Part shown: positions 10,040 to 56,429 of the stretch, piece by piece
Layout of the letters: every line of letters starts with the position of its first letter
Numbering within the stretch: the stretch's first letter is position 1
DNA from: Todiramphus chloris collaris
Lineage: Eukaryota > Chordata > Aves > Coraciiformes > Alcedinidae
Assembly: GCA_025345505.1 (NCBI GenBank)
Contig: JANVCC010000269.1
Span: 288,641-352,640 of the forward strand
DNA length: 64,000 bases
Direction: 5' to 3'
Notes under the pieces: model-generated
What the model saw: only the letters and a program-made list of their open reading frames with translations
Database searches by the model: none
What the model was told of the DNA's origin: nothing
Position numbers and translations under genes: made by a program

Positions 10040-10660
10040 GACGACCAGCTCAGCAACGCCCTGTGCTTGGCAATGCTGCCAGAGCATCCCCTCCCTCCCT
10101 CCCTCCCTCCCTCCCTTCACATGCAAGCACCCTGCTCGCCAGAGAGGGCGAGCAAAACACTGCGACTCAGACCTCTGCTTGGGAACAAGAGCCCGGACGT
10201 CTGCGTCGCACGGGGAAAAAGCCCGGAGCTGGCAGAGAGCGCATCAAGGCAGAGCTTCTCTAGCGGACGCCGGGACTAACGCATCTCTCCGCCGCTGCTC
10301 TCCTCCCCCGCCCCGCTCCCGGACGACGCTACTGGGCAGGGCCCGGGCTTGAGCCACAGCCCCACCTCCGGCGCTTCCGGCCCTCCCCGGCCCGCTTCCC
10401 GACGCGGTGGTGCAGTGTCTTTTGCCTCCCGCCCGGGTGCAGCTGTCGTTTCTGCTGGCGAAGCTCCCGCGACCCTTCTGTGGGTGGCGGACGCGTCCCT
10501 GTGGCCCTGCGGGGCGGGGGGCTGCGGGAGGGCAGAGGGGTCGGGCGATCTTGCGTCGCTACCTACGGGGCGCTGCACGTTCAACTCGTGTCTCACGGGG
10601 AGGAGAGCGCGTCCAAACCCGCACCGCGTGGAGCAGACGGCCACCCCCTCAACTACATTC
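10040..10660. promoter_or_regulatory. GC- and CpG-rich block (CpG-island-like)
   Basis: The sequence switches abruptly to high GC with frequent CpG (for example 'ggcggacgcgtccctg' and 'cgctccacccgcg'-like runs). It lies about 1 kb past the myosin poly(A) site. Long open frames here are a by-product of GC content. In mammals GAS7 begins beyond the MYH13 3' end on the same strand, so a neighbouring-gene promoter is possible, but I find no recognisable first exon. Confidence 0.5.
10088..10117 (+). repeat. (CCCT)n simple repeat
   Basis: About seven tandem ccct units at the edge of the CpG-rich block. Confidence 0.9.
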
Positions 10661-11160
10661 CGTGGAGCAGACGCACACACTCCCCCACCCTTCCTCCCAC
10701 ACCGCATGCCTCAGATACACACGTACAGATACACATAGTGCGTGGCGCAGATCCACAGTCCCTCTCCACCCATCCACACTGCGTGGAGCTAGGCCCACAC
10801 ACACTCCCCCCCCTAACCAACCAACCCACCCTACATGGAGGCGGCCCCCCGCTCCCCCCCCTGCGTGGGGCGCCCCCCCCCCCCCTGTGTGGGGGGGGCA
10901 CCCCCCCCCCCCCCCCCCCCCCCCCCCCAGGGTGGGGGGGCCCCCCCCCCCCCCCCCCATCCACTCATGGAGTAGATCCATGCACACATGCACACACCCC
11001 CTATACAGACTGTATGGAACAGATCCACCTTCCCTTACCCTGTGTGGGGGAGATACAATCTGCCCTATACACCCCACTCCCCCTACCTCACTGCATGGAG
11101 CAGGCACACCCCCCTCCACACCCTTATCATGGAGCAGATTCCCTTTTTTTCTGTCCCTCC
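10620..11160 (+). repeat. Degenerate GC-rich minisatellite, GTGGAGCAGA phrase
   Basis: A phrase close to '(g/a)tggagcaga' followed by C- and CA-rich spacer recurs about ten times at irregular 30-80-bp spacing, near 10629, 10662, 10742, 10781, 10969, 11015, 11094 and 11130 among others. Long chance frames rich in Pro, His and Thr cross it. I consider it a diverged tandem repeat, not a gene. Confidence 0.65.
10862..10958. repeat. Poly-C runs split by short G runs (G-quadruplex/i-motif potential)
   Basis: Several uninterrupted C runs, one over 20 bases, alternate with blocks of 5-8 G. The minus strand is a dense G-run array able to form G-quadruplexes. Such stretches are also prone to assembly and polymerase error, so the exact length is uncertain. 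Confidence 0.8.
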
Positions 11161-11583
11161 CACAAACACAACACATCCCACATTCCACACACATACACAC
11201 AGTATAGGGTGCTGATCTCCACCCATTCGTTTCACTGGTGGCAGTTCACTGCACACTTGTGCTGTTCGGAGGAGATGCTCTTGCCACCTCCACAGAGATA
11301 TGCCACACATGGCAAAGGCAGTAGGGTGGAACAATTCAACCACATTACAGTCTTACAGAGAGATCTTGTCCATATTTTTCTTATTTAACTATTAGCTTCT
11401 CTCAAGCATGAAAGTTGGAACTGTGGAGAACAACTGACAAGTGTTTCCCATTGTCCAGGGAATTCTTTTCTCTGTGTATGACATAATCCGGACTTTGGGA
11501 ACCTACTACATCCATTCACCAGTGCTCGCTGTCAATGTTATAACAAATTAATAGCTCTTACTGTCACCAGAGCATCACTCAGG

Positions 11584-11589
11584 TTTATT
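11584..11589 (-). terminator. MYH13: Poly(A) signal AATAAA of the myosin gene
   Basis: Minus-strand AATAAA about 160 bases after the stop codon and the first such hexamer downstream of it. Confidence 0.7.
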
Positions 11590-11748
11590 TTTAATTCTCA
11601 CAGCTTCTTCTTAGGGTTGTCTAAATATGACCAGGTCAAAGATCAGTTACCTGCATACCTAATTAATTGAAGCAAGGAATGAATTTCTCTGTTGGATGCA
11701 CAGAAGTCTGTACTGTAAGGGAACCTGCCACAGCTCTTGTCTGGGACC

Positions 11749-46924
<35,176 letters not shown>

Positions 46925-47280
46925 GGCTGGAGTTGCTCTGGAGAAATTCAGAAGAGTTTCAGAGAGTCTGTATGTTTGTAATACATATTTATCCAGAAAA
47001 TTGTCATGCTTAATGACTAAAAGCAAGAAGAGGACTAATCAATGTCAGGCACTTAAATTCTGTCTCAATTTTAAGTATCCACTGAACAAGTCCTAAGAAA
47101 GAAAGTGCCTTTGGTAGACAGAGGTGTATTGTCTTTAAGACATCCCCCTTAAACAGGATGTCTGTGTGCCCAAGTGAGGGCAGAGAGAATATCAAGCTAG
47201 AAGTCTTCAAAATCCTCTCCTGCTGTATCTTCACCTGCTATTTGCACAGCTGCACAGCCACATACTTTTCAAAGACACCC

Positions 47281-47298
47281 ACACACACACACACACAT
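47281..47298. repeat. (AC)n microsatellite
   Basis: Nine AC units, in the 5' intron. Confidence 0.9.
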
Positions 47299-47299
47299 A

Positions 47300-49330
47300 G
47301 TCACTCAGGTAGATTGTTCCATTAAACATGTGAAAATTTAGACATATGATCCGTAAGTGAAGCAGATTGGTTCTCACACATTTCTGTGTGGAGGTACTCT
47401 TGGTATTCTTCTATTTTCTGTGTTTTTGTACCAAGGAGGGAAAGTGCAACTAGTTTCTGTCTATACTAAGCAATGGAACTAATTATGAGGGTCAGTGATC
47501 AACTATCTAGTGCTAAACCTGTTTATTATATGAACCAAATACAAAACATCTTTTCAGATTGGTGTCAAAAATAGCTAATAACTGAATGTAATGTATATTG
47601 AAGGTAATAATGAATAGCATAGTATTATCTAGGCAAATAAGAACTAGATATAACATTTAAAAGAATTTCAAAGTACCTTTTAGTTTTAACATATTATATA
47701 GAATAATATTGGTTATGCATCGTTAAAAGACAATGTGTACAAATATGTACCAGACATTCAGTTAGGGATTTGTCTAGTAGAAATATTTCAGAAAATGTCT
47801 TTATGCTCAGTTTTATTTTATGTTTTTAGCACTGTCTAGTAAAAACTTTTCAACACAAATAGATGTTATTGCTTGCTACAGTCAGAAGGACTGACATAGA
47901 TAACTTGAGAGTATCTGGAAATAACACAGAAATAATGTAAACAGGAACTAGCATAAACGGAATGTTCTTCTGGAGGCAAGATAATACACAGGCTAGCTAG
48001 AAATATAAATTCTAAACTCCTGCTACTTCATGTACTGTCTGATGCACTGTGGTACTATAGAAGATGAAGGGGCCGAATTTAATAACTAAGATGTATACTT
48101 CCAAGATGTCATGGTCCTGAAACAATCAACATGGAGAGGGTTTTTTTTTGTGCAAGAAAATGCTGAAAGGAGTCTGAAGGCATTTGTAATGCTGCTTTTG
48201 GACACTGCTGTAGAAGTGCTGATCTCTTTCAGCAAAACCTATCTGTTATGGAATAGATACCTTGCAGGACTTTGAGGAATTGCATCTCTCAAGAGCCTTT
48301 AATAACCAGAAATTTCAAAGCACAGAACCCAGAACATTATTTTGGGAGTATTATTCTATGTATACAGAGCCCAAAATTTTTGCCTGTGTGATTCTGCCTC
48401 TGAGTGTCTCAAAGGAAGGTACATGAAAGACAGAGAGAAATTATTTTACAGTGTCCATGAAAAGGTTATCAAAGCATCAAAAATGCTAATAGCTTATCAT
48501 AAAATTTCTCAAATGGCACAGTCTGTTACACTACAGAATGTCTTTGACAGGAAATAGTGCAAAATTTAGGTCTTTATGCATTCAGGAGCAGAAAAGAAGG
48601 CATTCTCTGTAAGAATAACTTGTACTTCCATCCCTTTCAGCTCCAATTTCCAATTTCAGTGAGTGTTTTTGGTATTAGGATGAAAGACACATGTGTGAAG
48701 GGCTCCTTCTGTTTCTCTGGTGAACTCTTCCAGTCACTCAATCACTAACCTTCCCCAGAAAACATTGAAGAGAATGGTGCGTATTAAGTTCTCATGGAGA
48801 GTGTCTCTGTACATAAATGGATCTGTTTATCAGGCAGGAGACGAGATAGCCCTGAACTTTGTTCTGATGTCAGGACGTATGTGGTAAATCAAAGTCAGCC
48901 TATAATGTTGTAGACCTTACTGCAGAGGAAACTAACAAGGCAGGATAAGATTTGACCATTTTTGAATTGTACTTTGAGCCTCCTTTCTGAACAAAAAATT
49001 CAGTTTCAGGCTTCAGTAGTTATGCAGATGTCAGGCAGTGAATTTTAATTGTCTATAAATCCCAAAATGCCATGTTATACCACAAAAAGACATTAATGCC
49101 ACTGTCTCTCATCTTCTTTTGGCTAAGTTGGAGTATCTGTTTTCTTTCCTGATAGATGGAGTATTTCCTACCAAGAACTATGAATATGCGCATATTGAAA
49201 TGACATATATTGTTTTCCCTGAACCTGGTTCTACAACACAGTCTTTTGCCACTTGTCCTTGCCAATGTCTGGGTAAGCTTCACTCATTGCTCAGGATCAG
49301 TTAGCAACACTATGTTATTTGTTAAACCCT
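47300..49330. other. 5' intron between noncoding exon 2 and first coding exon
   Basis: AT-rich sequence without supportable features other than the AC repeat at its low-coordinate side. Confidence 0.4.
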
Positions 49331-49333
49331 TAC

Positions 49334-49371
49334 CTTCAGAGACAGTCCAGGAGGAAATCTGCTTTCAGTAT
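49334..49371 (-). other. MYH13: Candidate noncoding exon 2 of the myosin gene
   Basis: On the minus strand a pyrimidine-rich acceptor (CTTTAACCGTTCCACACAG) is followed 38 bases later by GAAG|GTAAGG. Sarcomeric MYH genes usually have such a short second 5'UTR exon. Length and position fit, but transcript evidence is absent. Confidence 0.5.
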
Positions 49372-49909
49372 CTGTGTGGAACGGTTAAAGAAAGGACAAA
49401 GAGATTTAAATCAAAACCAGTCCATTGTCTTGAGCATGTTCTCTATCATTTATACAACTTATGTAGCCTCTCCCAACAGCTGAACTGTACACAGAGCCTT
49501 ACAACTCGAGCTAGCGCCAAATCTGACAGAAAATCTTCTGTTCATCCCCACGTTACCATGGTCTGCTGAAAACAGCTCTAATGTCTAGGAAAACATAGCT
49601 ACATTACATATATTTCCCTAGTCAATTTCAAATGTCTGCAGAGTAAGTTTTCCTTTGCTTTTCATAGGACTTGGAGGTAGCAAAGTTTGTAGAAGGCCCC
49701 TCCAAGGAATGCTGTATTTTTTCTGCTTCTGCTTGTGCCACCACACTGAAGTGAGTGGTTCGGGTTGTATAACCTTGACAATGCATGTAAAGCATGATGT
49801 GGAATGTTAGAAGTGGGGAATGAGAAAAAAATGTCCCTAAATATTCCACCTCTTTATGGAGCTCTGGAGATATCATGGTCAGAGTATGAAGCAAGCAGCT
49901 GGGACTTAC

Positions 49910-49935
49910 CGTGAGATGCTGAGGTAACTTAGAAT
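49910..49935 (-). other. MYH13: Candidate noncoding exon 1 of the myosin gene
   Basis: About 25 bases downstream of the TATA box the minus strand passes a strong donor, CACG|GTAAGTCC. The transcription start is estimated at 49930-49935 from the usual TATA spacing. Confidence 0.55.
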
Positions 49936-49958
49936 AAGGTTGCCTTCAGCTGTGGCTC

Positions 49959-49964
49959 TTTATA
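49959..49964 (-). promoter_or_regulatory. MYH13: TATA box of the myosin promoter
   Basis: TATAAA on the minus strand, about 50 bases before a strong splice donor and 3 kb upstream of the ATG, followed by an E-box CAGCTG at 49947-49952. Confidence 0.6.
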
Positions 49965-50102
49965 TGTAACATCCTGCCCACATAGCATTCACACACTCTA
50001 TTCTTGGTCAATAATAATTTACTCTTTAGCTGCAAATGTGTTGAAGATCTGATCTCTCTGCTAATTACTCAGAGACAGGATTGGTTTATGTTTGTATGGA
50101 GT

Positions 50103-50108
50103 CAGCTG
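50103..50108. promoter_or_regulatory. E-box CAGCTG upstream of the myosin promoter
   Basis: A consensus MyoD-family site about 140 bases upstream of the TATA box. Short motif, so chance is possible. Confidence 0.35.
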
Positions 50109-50175
50109 CACTGACCTGTTCTTTTCACATTGCTCTGTGCCAGGATGGAGAAATCCAAAGACAGTTCTGATAATG

Positions 50176-50185
50176 CCAAATAAGG
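50176..50185. promoter_or_regulatory. CArG box CCAAATAAGG (SRF site)
   Basis: A perfect CC(A/T)6GG palindromic-class SRF site about 215 bases upstream of the TATA box, a common arrangement in muscle promoters. Confidence 0.5.
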
Positions 50186-50639
50186 AAACACTTAGCTTTT
50201 GACTTCAAGAGCTTCCTTTAACTAACAAGATGTCTTTTTTTCTAATTGTGCACAATTATTTCTTTATGGATTATGATTTTAATGGATCCCATTCTGTCTT
50301 CTCTATCTATCTACACATGCTCATAGAGAAGGAAGAGAACTTAGTGAGACAGAATTTTTCATTCATTAAATTTCTTTATGCCACTGTATGGGGTGCTGGC
50401 AAGCTGGAAACAAGCTTCAAACTTGGGATGGAGTAAGACAACTGCTAGCTTATGGACCACAAGACAGACTTGCAGTCCTGACCCAAAGGTTTACAATATC
50501 TGATGCTTGCAGCATACTAAAGGTCTCAGCTTGTGGAAAGGATCCTGGCTTCTGTGCCACTCCATTATCCTGCAAAGGATGTCATGGAGTAGGTTGAACA
50601 TTGAACCACAATAACTTTGACTTGCTCTGTAAGGGTATG

Positions 50640-51060
50640 TGGGAGGAAAATGTCTACTCCTTTAAGAGTATTTAGTTAAGGACCTTTTTTTGACACCACA
50701 AGGGACAGGAAGAAAGGGACGAAGCCATAAAGAAGAACATACAGAGACACAAAACTGACTGACAAATGATTAGGGTAATAACCAGGTAAACCTGGTCGGT
50801 CACACTACTTGATGAAGGCGTGTGAGAGTGTGAAAATGTTTACTCCAGCAAGGTAACCAGATCAGGGTCCTTGTCGGTTGGGAAGCCAAGGTAAAAGGAG
50901 GAGATATAAACAATACATACAGAGACACAGACCTGACAAAACAAACATGGAGACAATGAGAAGAAACAAAACTCAACAGTGACACTAATTGATGGGCTAT
51001 TGAGAAACTACAGGCACCACTTCCAGGAAGATCAGCCTGGAGTTTGGGCTTTGCACGTTG
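50640..51060. repeat. Imperfect local duplication of unknown repeat
   Basis: Two related segments, about 50645-50770 and 50825-50950, share 'aaaatgt(c/t)tactcc', 'catacagagacaca' and 'ctgac(a)aaa' in the same order. No family recognised. Confidence 0.5.
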
Positions 51061-51065
51061 TGTAT

Positions 51066-52232
51066 ACCTGGTTTTATTAAGACTTTTGATACCATCTCAC
51101 ACCATTCTGATAGAGAAGATGGCAGCTCATGGCTTAGACAGGTGTACTCTTTGCTGCATTAAAAACTGTCTAGATGTCTGAGCCCAGTGAGTTGTGGTGA
51201 ATTGAGTTACATGCACTTGGCAGCTGGTCACAAGTTGTTTTCCCCAGGGTCAGTGCTGGGGCCAGTCATGTTTAATACCTTTATCAGTGACCTGGATGAG
51301 GGGATCAAGGCACCTCAGTAAGTTTGCAGATGGCATCAAATTTAGTGAGAGTGTTGATCTGCTTGTGGGTAGGAAGGCTCTGCAGAGGGATCTGGCCAGG
51401 TTGGATCAATGGGCCAAGGTCAACTGTATGAGGTGTAATAAGACCAAGTACAGGGTCCTGCACTTCGGTCACAACCACCCCCTGCAATGCTACAGGCTTG
51501 GGGAAGAGTGTCTGGAAAGCTGCTCAGCAGAAAAGGATCTGGGGGTGCCAGTGAACAGATGGCTAAACATGAGCCAGCAGTGTGCCCAGGTGGCCAGGAA
51601 GACCAACACCACCCTGGGCTACATCAAAAATAATGTATCCAGCAGGTATAGGGAAGTGATCATGCCCCTGTACTTGGCACTGGTGAGGCCACAGCTTGAG
51701 TATTGTGTTCAGTTTTGGGTGCCATGGTATTAGAAAGTCATTGAGGTGCTGGAGTGAGTAAGTGAAATGCTGGAAGTGCTGTAAGGGCAGTGAAGATGGG
51801 GAGGGATCTGGAGAATATGTCTTATGAGAACTGGTTGAAGGAACTGGGATTGTTTAGTTTGGAGAAGACGAGGCTGAGGGGAGACCTTATTGCTCTCTAC
51901 AACTACCCAAAAGGAGGTTGTAGTGAGGTGAGTGTTGGTCTCTTCTCCCAGGTTACTATTGATAGGATGAGAGGTAATGGGCGTAAGTTATGCCAGGGGA
52001 AGCTTAAATTGAACCTGAGGAAAAATTTCTATACTGAAAGAGTGGTGAGCCATTGGAACAGACTGCTCATGGAGATGGTGGAGTCACCATCCCTGGAGGT
52101 TTTCAAAAAATATGTAGATGTGGTACTTCAGGACATGGTTTAGTAGTCATGGTAATGTTGGGTAGATGGTTGCACTTGATGATCATAGAGGTCTTTTCCA
52201 ATCTTAATGATTCTGTGATTCTGATTTTGTGA
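51066..52232 (+). mobile_element. CR1 LINE, 5'-truncated, with ORF2 remnant and 3' tail
   Basis: About 1.17 kb of forward CR1. The reverse-transcriptase C-terminal part (VLGPVMFNTFISDLDEG region) is followed by the endonuclease-free 3' ORF end ([35 protein letters not shown]). It ends in 'gattctgtgattctg'. Frames are broken by stops, so it is inactive. Confidence 0.9.
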
Positions 52233-53157
52233 TTTCACAACTGATAACATTGTGAAGCAGGGGAGATCCAGACAGATTTGAGGTGTGTGCAGGGATTGAC
52301 AGAGCTGTACAAACCCATGAGGGAATGTGTAAGGGAAGAGGGAGCAGGAAGGAACAAAGACAGGGATAAACAGGAAAAGGTATAAAGAGAGTGGTGACAT
52401 GTAAAATAGGACCAGTCAGTGCATTTGTCTGGCTGAGCCCTGCACTTCATCACCACAATCCGTCCTGTCTTCTTTCATCTTCTTATTATTTTCTTAACTA
52501 TCTGTTTGTGTAATCTCACTCTATGTCCTATGTATACATGTGTATGGACTAAGTGCCAGCTACTGGTGAGGCCCCTGTGCGTGAGTGTCAGTAAAAAATG
52601 GCACCAGATACTGGGGGCAGCCTGGGGGCAGCCTTGGCCTATAGTGTCAGGTGCTGGAGCCAATAGGGTCTCAGCATCAGCTACTGGAGTGAGTGGAGGT
52701 CTTTAGCTTCCAGCCACTTGGGTAGAAGTGTTGTGCTACTGGGAACGCCGGTTCAGTGTTGACTGCAGGAGTGGGGCCAGAATTAACAGCCCATGTGCCT
52801 AATGCTGGCTGCTGGGAGGAGCTGAGCATCTGTGTCTTTCCCAGTCCTGGTGTGCATGATCTGTGTGTGTGTGTGTGTGTTCACCAGCAAGCCTTAAGCT
52901 GGACTAGCTGATTTGTAGGAGGGCCTTGAATCCAGGCTGGTGTATCAGTAAATATGGGTCCCCTTGGGATGAGTGTGTGAGTGCTGTGCACAGCAAACTG
53001 GACGAGCCAGTAAACAGGTAACTATGGGATAGGTCAGAGGGCCAAGGGCTGAGCAGAGGTGCTGGGGCAGCAGAGGGGCTGTGCTGGACTTGAGGGAGCT
53101 AAAAATGTGCATATGCTTGTGAACCTGGTGAGTGTGTGCACATGCCTGTATTAGTGG
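52233..53157. repeat. G/T-rich sequence of unknown, probably repetitive origin
   Basis: The phrase '(c/t)cagctactgg' recurs (52557, 52677; variant at 52803), with many gtgtgag and tgctgg tracts and a (GT)n run at 52862-52880. It looks like an old unclassified repeat interrupted by the LTR at 53164. Confidence 0.4.
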
Positions 53158-53163
53158 CCTCCT
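53158..53163. repeat. Target-site duplication CCTCCT (left)
   Basis: Identical to 53533-53538 on the other side of the LTR. Confidence 0.75.
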
Positions 53164-53532
53164 TGTGGAGGACCTCAGCGGGACCAAGGGTTTCAAGCAA
53201 TGCTCTGACCTTGAAAGGATTACGGAGTACCCTTGAGAGAACAAAGAGAAACAGAGAAACGGGCAATGTAAGCAAGTTTGAGGAAGTGCTAACTGCAGAG
53301 CAAAGCGTATGTGCTGTCTGGTGGGTAGAAGATAAGCTCTGTAAATATCAACCAATGATAAGTGAGGAAAAGAACTTTGGACCAATGAGACAGAGACACC
53401 TCTGTACAAGTCTGAGCAAGGATGGGTATAAATATAGTGGTATAGAGCAATAAAAGTGCCTTTGTGCCTTTGGCACTTATCTGTACACACAGCATCAGTG
53501 TCTAATGTCATTTGTCCGTCTCAACAGCAACA
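53164..53532 (+). mobile_element. Solo LTR, family B, with 6-bp TSD CCTCCT
   Basis: 369 bp from 'tgtggaggacctc' to 'cagcaaca', flanked by cctcct on both sides. It contains two ACCAAT boxes (53351 and 53391), TATAAATA at 53427 and AATAAA at 53449, in LTR order. The 6-bp duplication fits class II (ERVK/alpharetrovirus-like) elements. No internal sequence is attached. Confidence 0.78.
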
Positions 53533-53538
53533 CCTCCT

Positions 53539-53900
53539 GTCTCTGCCAGTCCTGGAGGACTGGAGGACATGTGTCTGTGCTTGTGTGATATGGGTCCTGT
53601 TGATTGCACCCTGCATGGGTGCTGTTGATGGCAGCACTTTGACTGCAGCAGTCTCTGTGATCTCCTGTGTCAGTATCCTCGTAACCTCTCTGTATATCTG
53701 CATCTGTGTGTCTCTGGGACATGTGCTCTGCTTTGCTACTGATTGAACCCGCAAATTGGAAAGCAGAAGCTATATCCCTCAGCCTGGGCTGAGACCCTAG
53801 GTCCCTCCTGGGCTCCCGTGGCCAGACAGGAATACTGGGCTGGAGTGGCTGCAGAAGGTGGCCATGCATTTGAACATCACTTAGCATTCTCTATCACAGA
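53539..53900. other. Continuation of the G/T-rich unclassified sequence
   Basis: Compositionally like 52233-53157 (tgtctgtg and tgctgttga tracts), suggesting that the LTR split one older repeat. Confidence 0.35.
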
Positions 53901-56429
53901 GGTGCAATAGTTTTCAGAGAAGATGTGGGAGATTTAAGTTTTTCACAAACATTTACTGGAGGTCTGCTGGATACCAGCTCCCTGTGTTAGAAGGAGACCT
54001 TATTCACAAAAAAGCCAATTGGGCATGGTAATGGCTTTTGAGTTGAGAGTGTGTTGCCTGCCAAGTCATGAGGAGGAAATTACACTGTCAGGAATGGATG
54101 AATGTCCTCAGATAAGCACTTTGTGACTCTAAGACATGGCTGTTCACAAGTGACACTAAGTCACTGCTGAGGGAACTTCATCGCCTCTGTCAGTAAGGTA
54201 CCACCAGTGGGAGCTCACCATCATCCTTCCTCTGCATCCTTGACTCTTGAAGCACTAAAACCATTTTTCACTGCAGCACACAGTATTGGAAAAGTGCTAT
54301 CACCACTGCCATCTCCCTCAGGGAGGATGTCTCTCTGAGGTAAAGCTGGAAGTATAAATGCTTGTGTTGTCTCTGAAGTTTTGGTTCATATATTGAATAA
54401 AAGCTCTTTTTCATCTTTTGCATAGACTACTTATCCATACCCCATCTTCCAAAGCCAGTCCACCTTTGACTCTCTGTTTGATGGCATGTGGTATGCCATG
54501 TGGTAAACAAGTGGTTACCACTGTGATGACAGCACAGCCAACTCGTATTTGAGGGAAATGGAGACATTGGCAGCATACTATGAACTGAGCCTGTCACAGG
54601 TAAAGAGGTATTACGTGGCAGTACCAGATCAAAAATTCAACATTGAATTATTTGAAGAAGCTGTGTGGGGATAGAACACTCTGGCAGGAGATATTCTGCA
54701 CTCCTCTTTTCATCATCTTTAATTATGGATGTACACTTCTCCAAACATGTTGGTATTTTGCTATACATATCTATCACCAGCCTCATTCCTAGTTCACACC
54801 CTGCCTCTATTCACCCGCAGTCCTTCCATGCTCCCCAGACCAAATCTGTTCCTAAATGTCTTCGGGTCCTCAACCCTGGTCTATCTCTAACCCAAAGTAC
54901 CCATGTCTGTGTGCTGCTCCAATGTTCCTCAGATTCTTAGTGATGGACATTTTGTAGTTTGCAATCTGCAGTGCCTACTTAATCTAGCCTATTTATTGCC
55001 CTAGGCTAGCCTTGGAATCCATCATAAAGTTTGCTTGCCTTTTATCTCCTATTCTCTCTGATTAAACTATTGATTTCCAAGTCTGTGCGCTTGTCATTTG
55101 CGTAACAGCCTAATCACTAAAAATCTCTTGCTGGAGATGCTCGTTGGCCTCATAGCAGGACTAGTAATGATGGTAGCTATTGGGTATTAGTTATGAAGTG
55201 GTAGTGAGTAGAACAGTGTCTTCTAAGTGTAGGTGTCTAAGTGATGTTGTGCTTGCTACATAAATATTGACACACAGGGTTGAAGATCAGCAATTTCTAA
55301 GAGCTTTGACTGGAGAATGGGATGTAGTTGAGAGCAATTGTTGTAGTGGTTGGCTAATTTATTCTCATGAATTGTAGACTGTATTTCTGTTCCCTATTCT
55401 TTTCCCTCAATATATCAGAGAAAGCACAAAATTGCCTTAGACACCAAAGTAGGTGGGACTACTCCTAAAATATTTTCTTCCTTCCACCTTCCTCTTCTTC
55501 AGTGAGAGTCCTTGATATAATTCCTTCCTGCCTCAACCCATAAAGCCTTTAGACAATAACATAAGAACAGCCATGTTTTGTACCTGAAACACATTGTTCT
55601 GTCCCCAGCCACAGCCAAGACAGATGTACAGGAAAGAATATAAGAACAGGGTACACAGAGTAAGTAGTGCTATCAGAGTAAGTAGTGCTACTTACCCAAA
55701 GTGCTCTTCCCAGCCTGCAAAAGCTAAAGTTCAAGGAATCCCCCATCATGATATCTTTAGATTCAATAGTTCTTAATGGATTTATCCTATGAAATTGTTC
55801 AGTCGGTTTTGTACTTCTGTAAACATTTAGTATTTACAGCATCCTGTGTCAGTAAGTTAATTGCCTATATGAAGAGCAACCATTTTTGTTTGTTCTGAGG
55901 CATCTGAAAAATTAATTGGTGTCATCTACAGTGAAACTTTATTTCCTATCTACTATATTTTCCCACCCATGCTTTTATACTCCCTAATAATTTCTAATTC
56001 ATAAGTCATTGCATTGCTTTTTTCACTATTGTTGTCTTTCTGTAATCATTCCCCAGTTCATTCATCTCCTTTTAGGATACATGTATCTGGAATTGCACAT
56101 GGTATTCAAGCTGTGAGTACATCATGTATTTATACACTCATGTAATAGTTTCTCTTTGCATTCTATTCCTTTCCTAATCATGTAAAATAATTGATTTCCC
56201 TTTTTGAACTATTATCAAGCATAAAAGCTTCTGTTTTCAAAGGAATAGTGAAGTACTAGGCCTGAACAATAGGCCCTGAACCAAAGTTGACCTCCTGATG
56301 AACCTCACAACCAAATGCTATATCACACATGCAATGCAGTGTTTATCTATTTTGCTATTCTGACATGAATATATATATATGCCAATTTATAAACATTTGT
56401 TGTAATGCTTATTGTGTAATAGCAACAAA
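53901..56429. other. Intergenic stretch, no supported feature
   Basis: No gene or clear repeat. A short direct repeat of 'agtaagtagtgctat' lies at 55659-55690. Sequence near 56000-56220 faintly resembles an ancient reversed LINE, but not enough to call. Confidence 0.4.

Noticed and set aside
10407..11388. Two long plus-strand frames (266 and 302 codons) rich in Pro, His and Thr, and Gly-rich minus-strand frames
   Set aside because: They cross C homopolymers and a degenerate tandem repeat. All frames are open because of composition, and no domain or splice context is present.
51287..52143. Two plus-strand frames resembling reverse transcriptase
   Set aside because: They belong to a truncated, stop-broken CR1 LINE, not a gene.
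53197..53530. An alternative LTR with 4-bp GCAA duplication (53201-53526)
   Set aside because: The 6-bp CCTCCT duplication at 53158/53533 gives a better-supported TG...CA unit that contains it.
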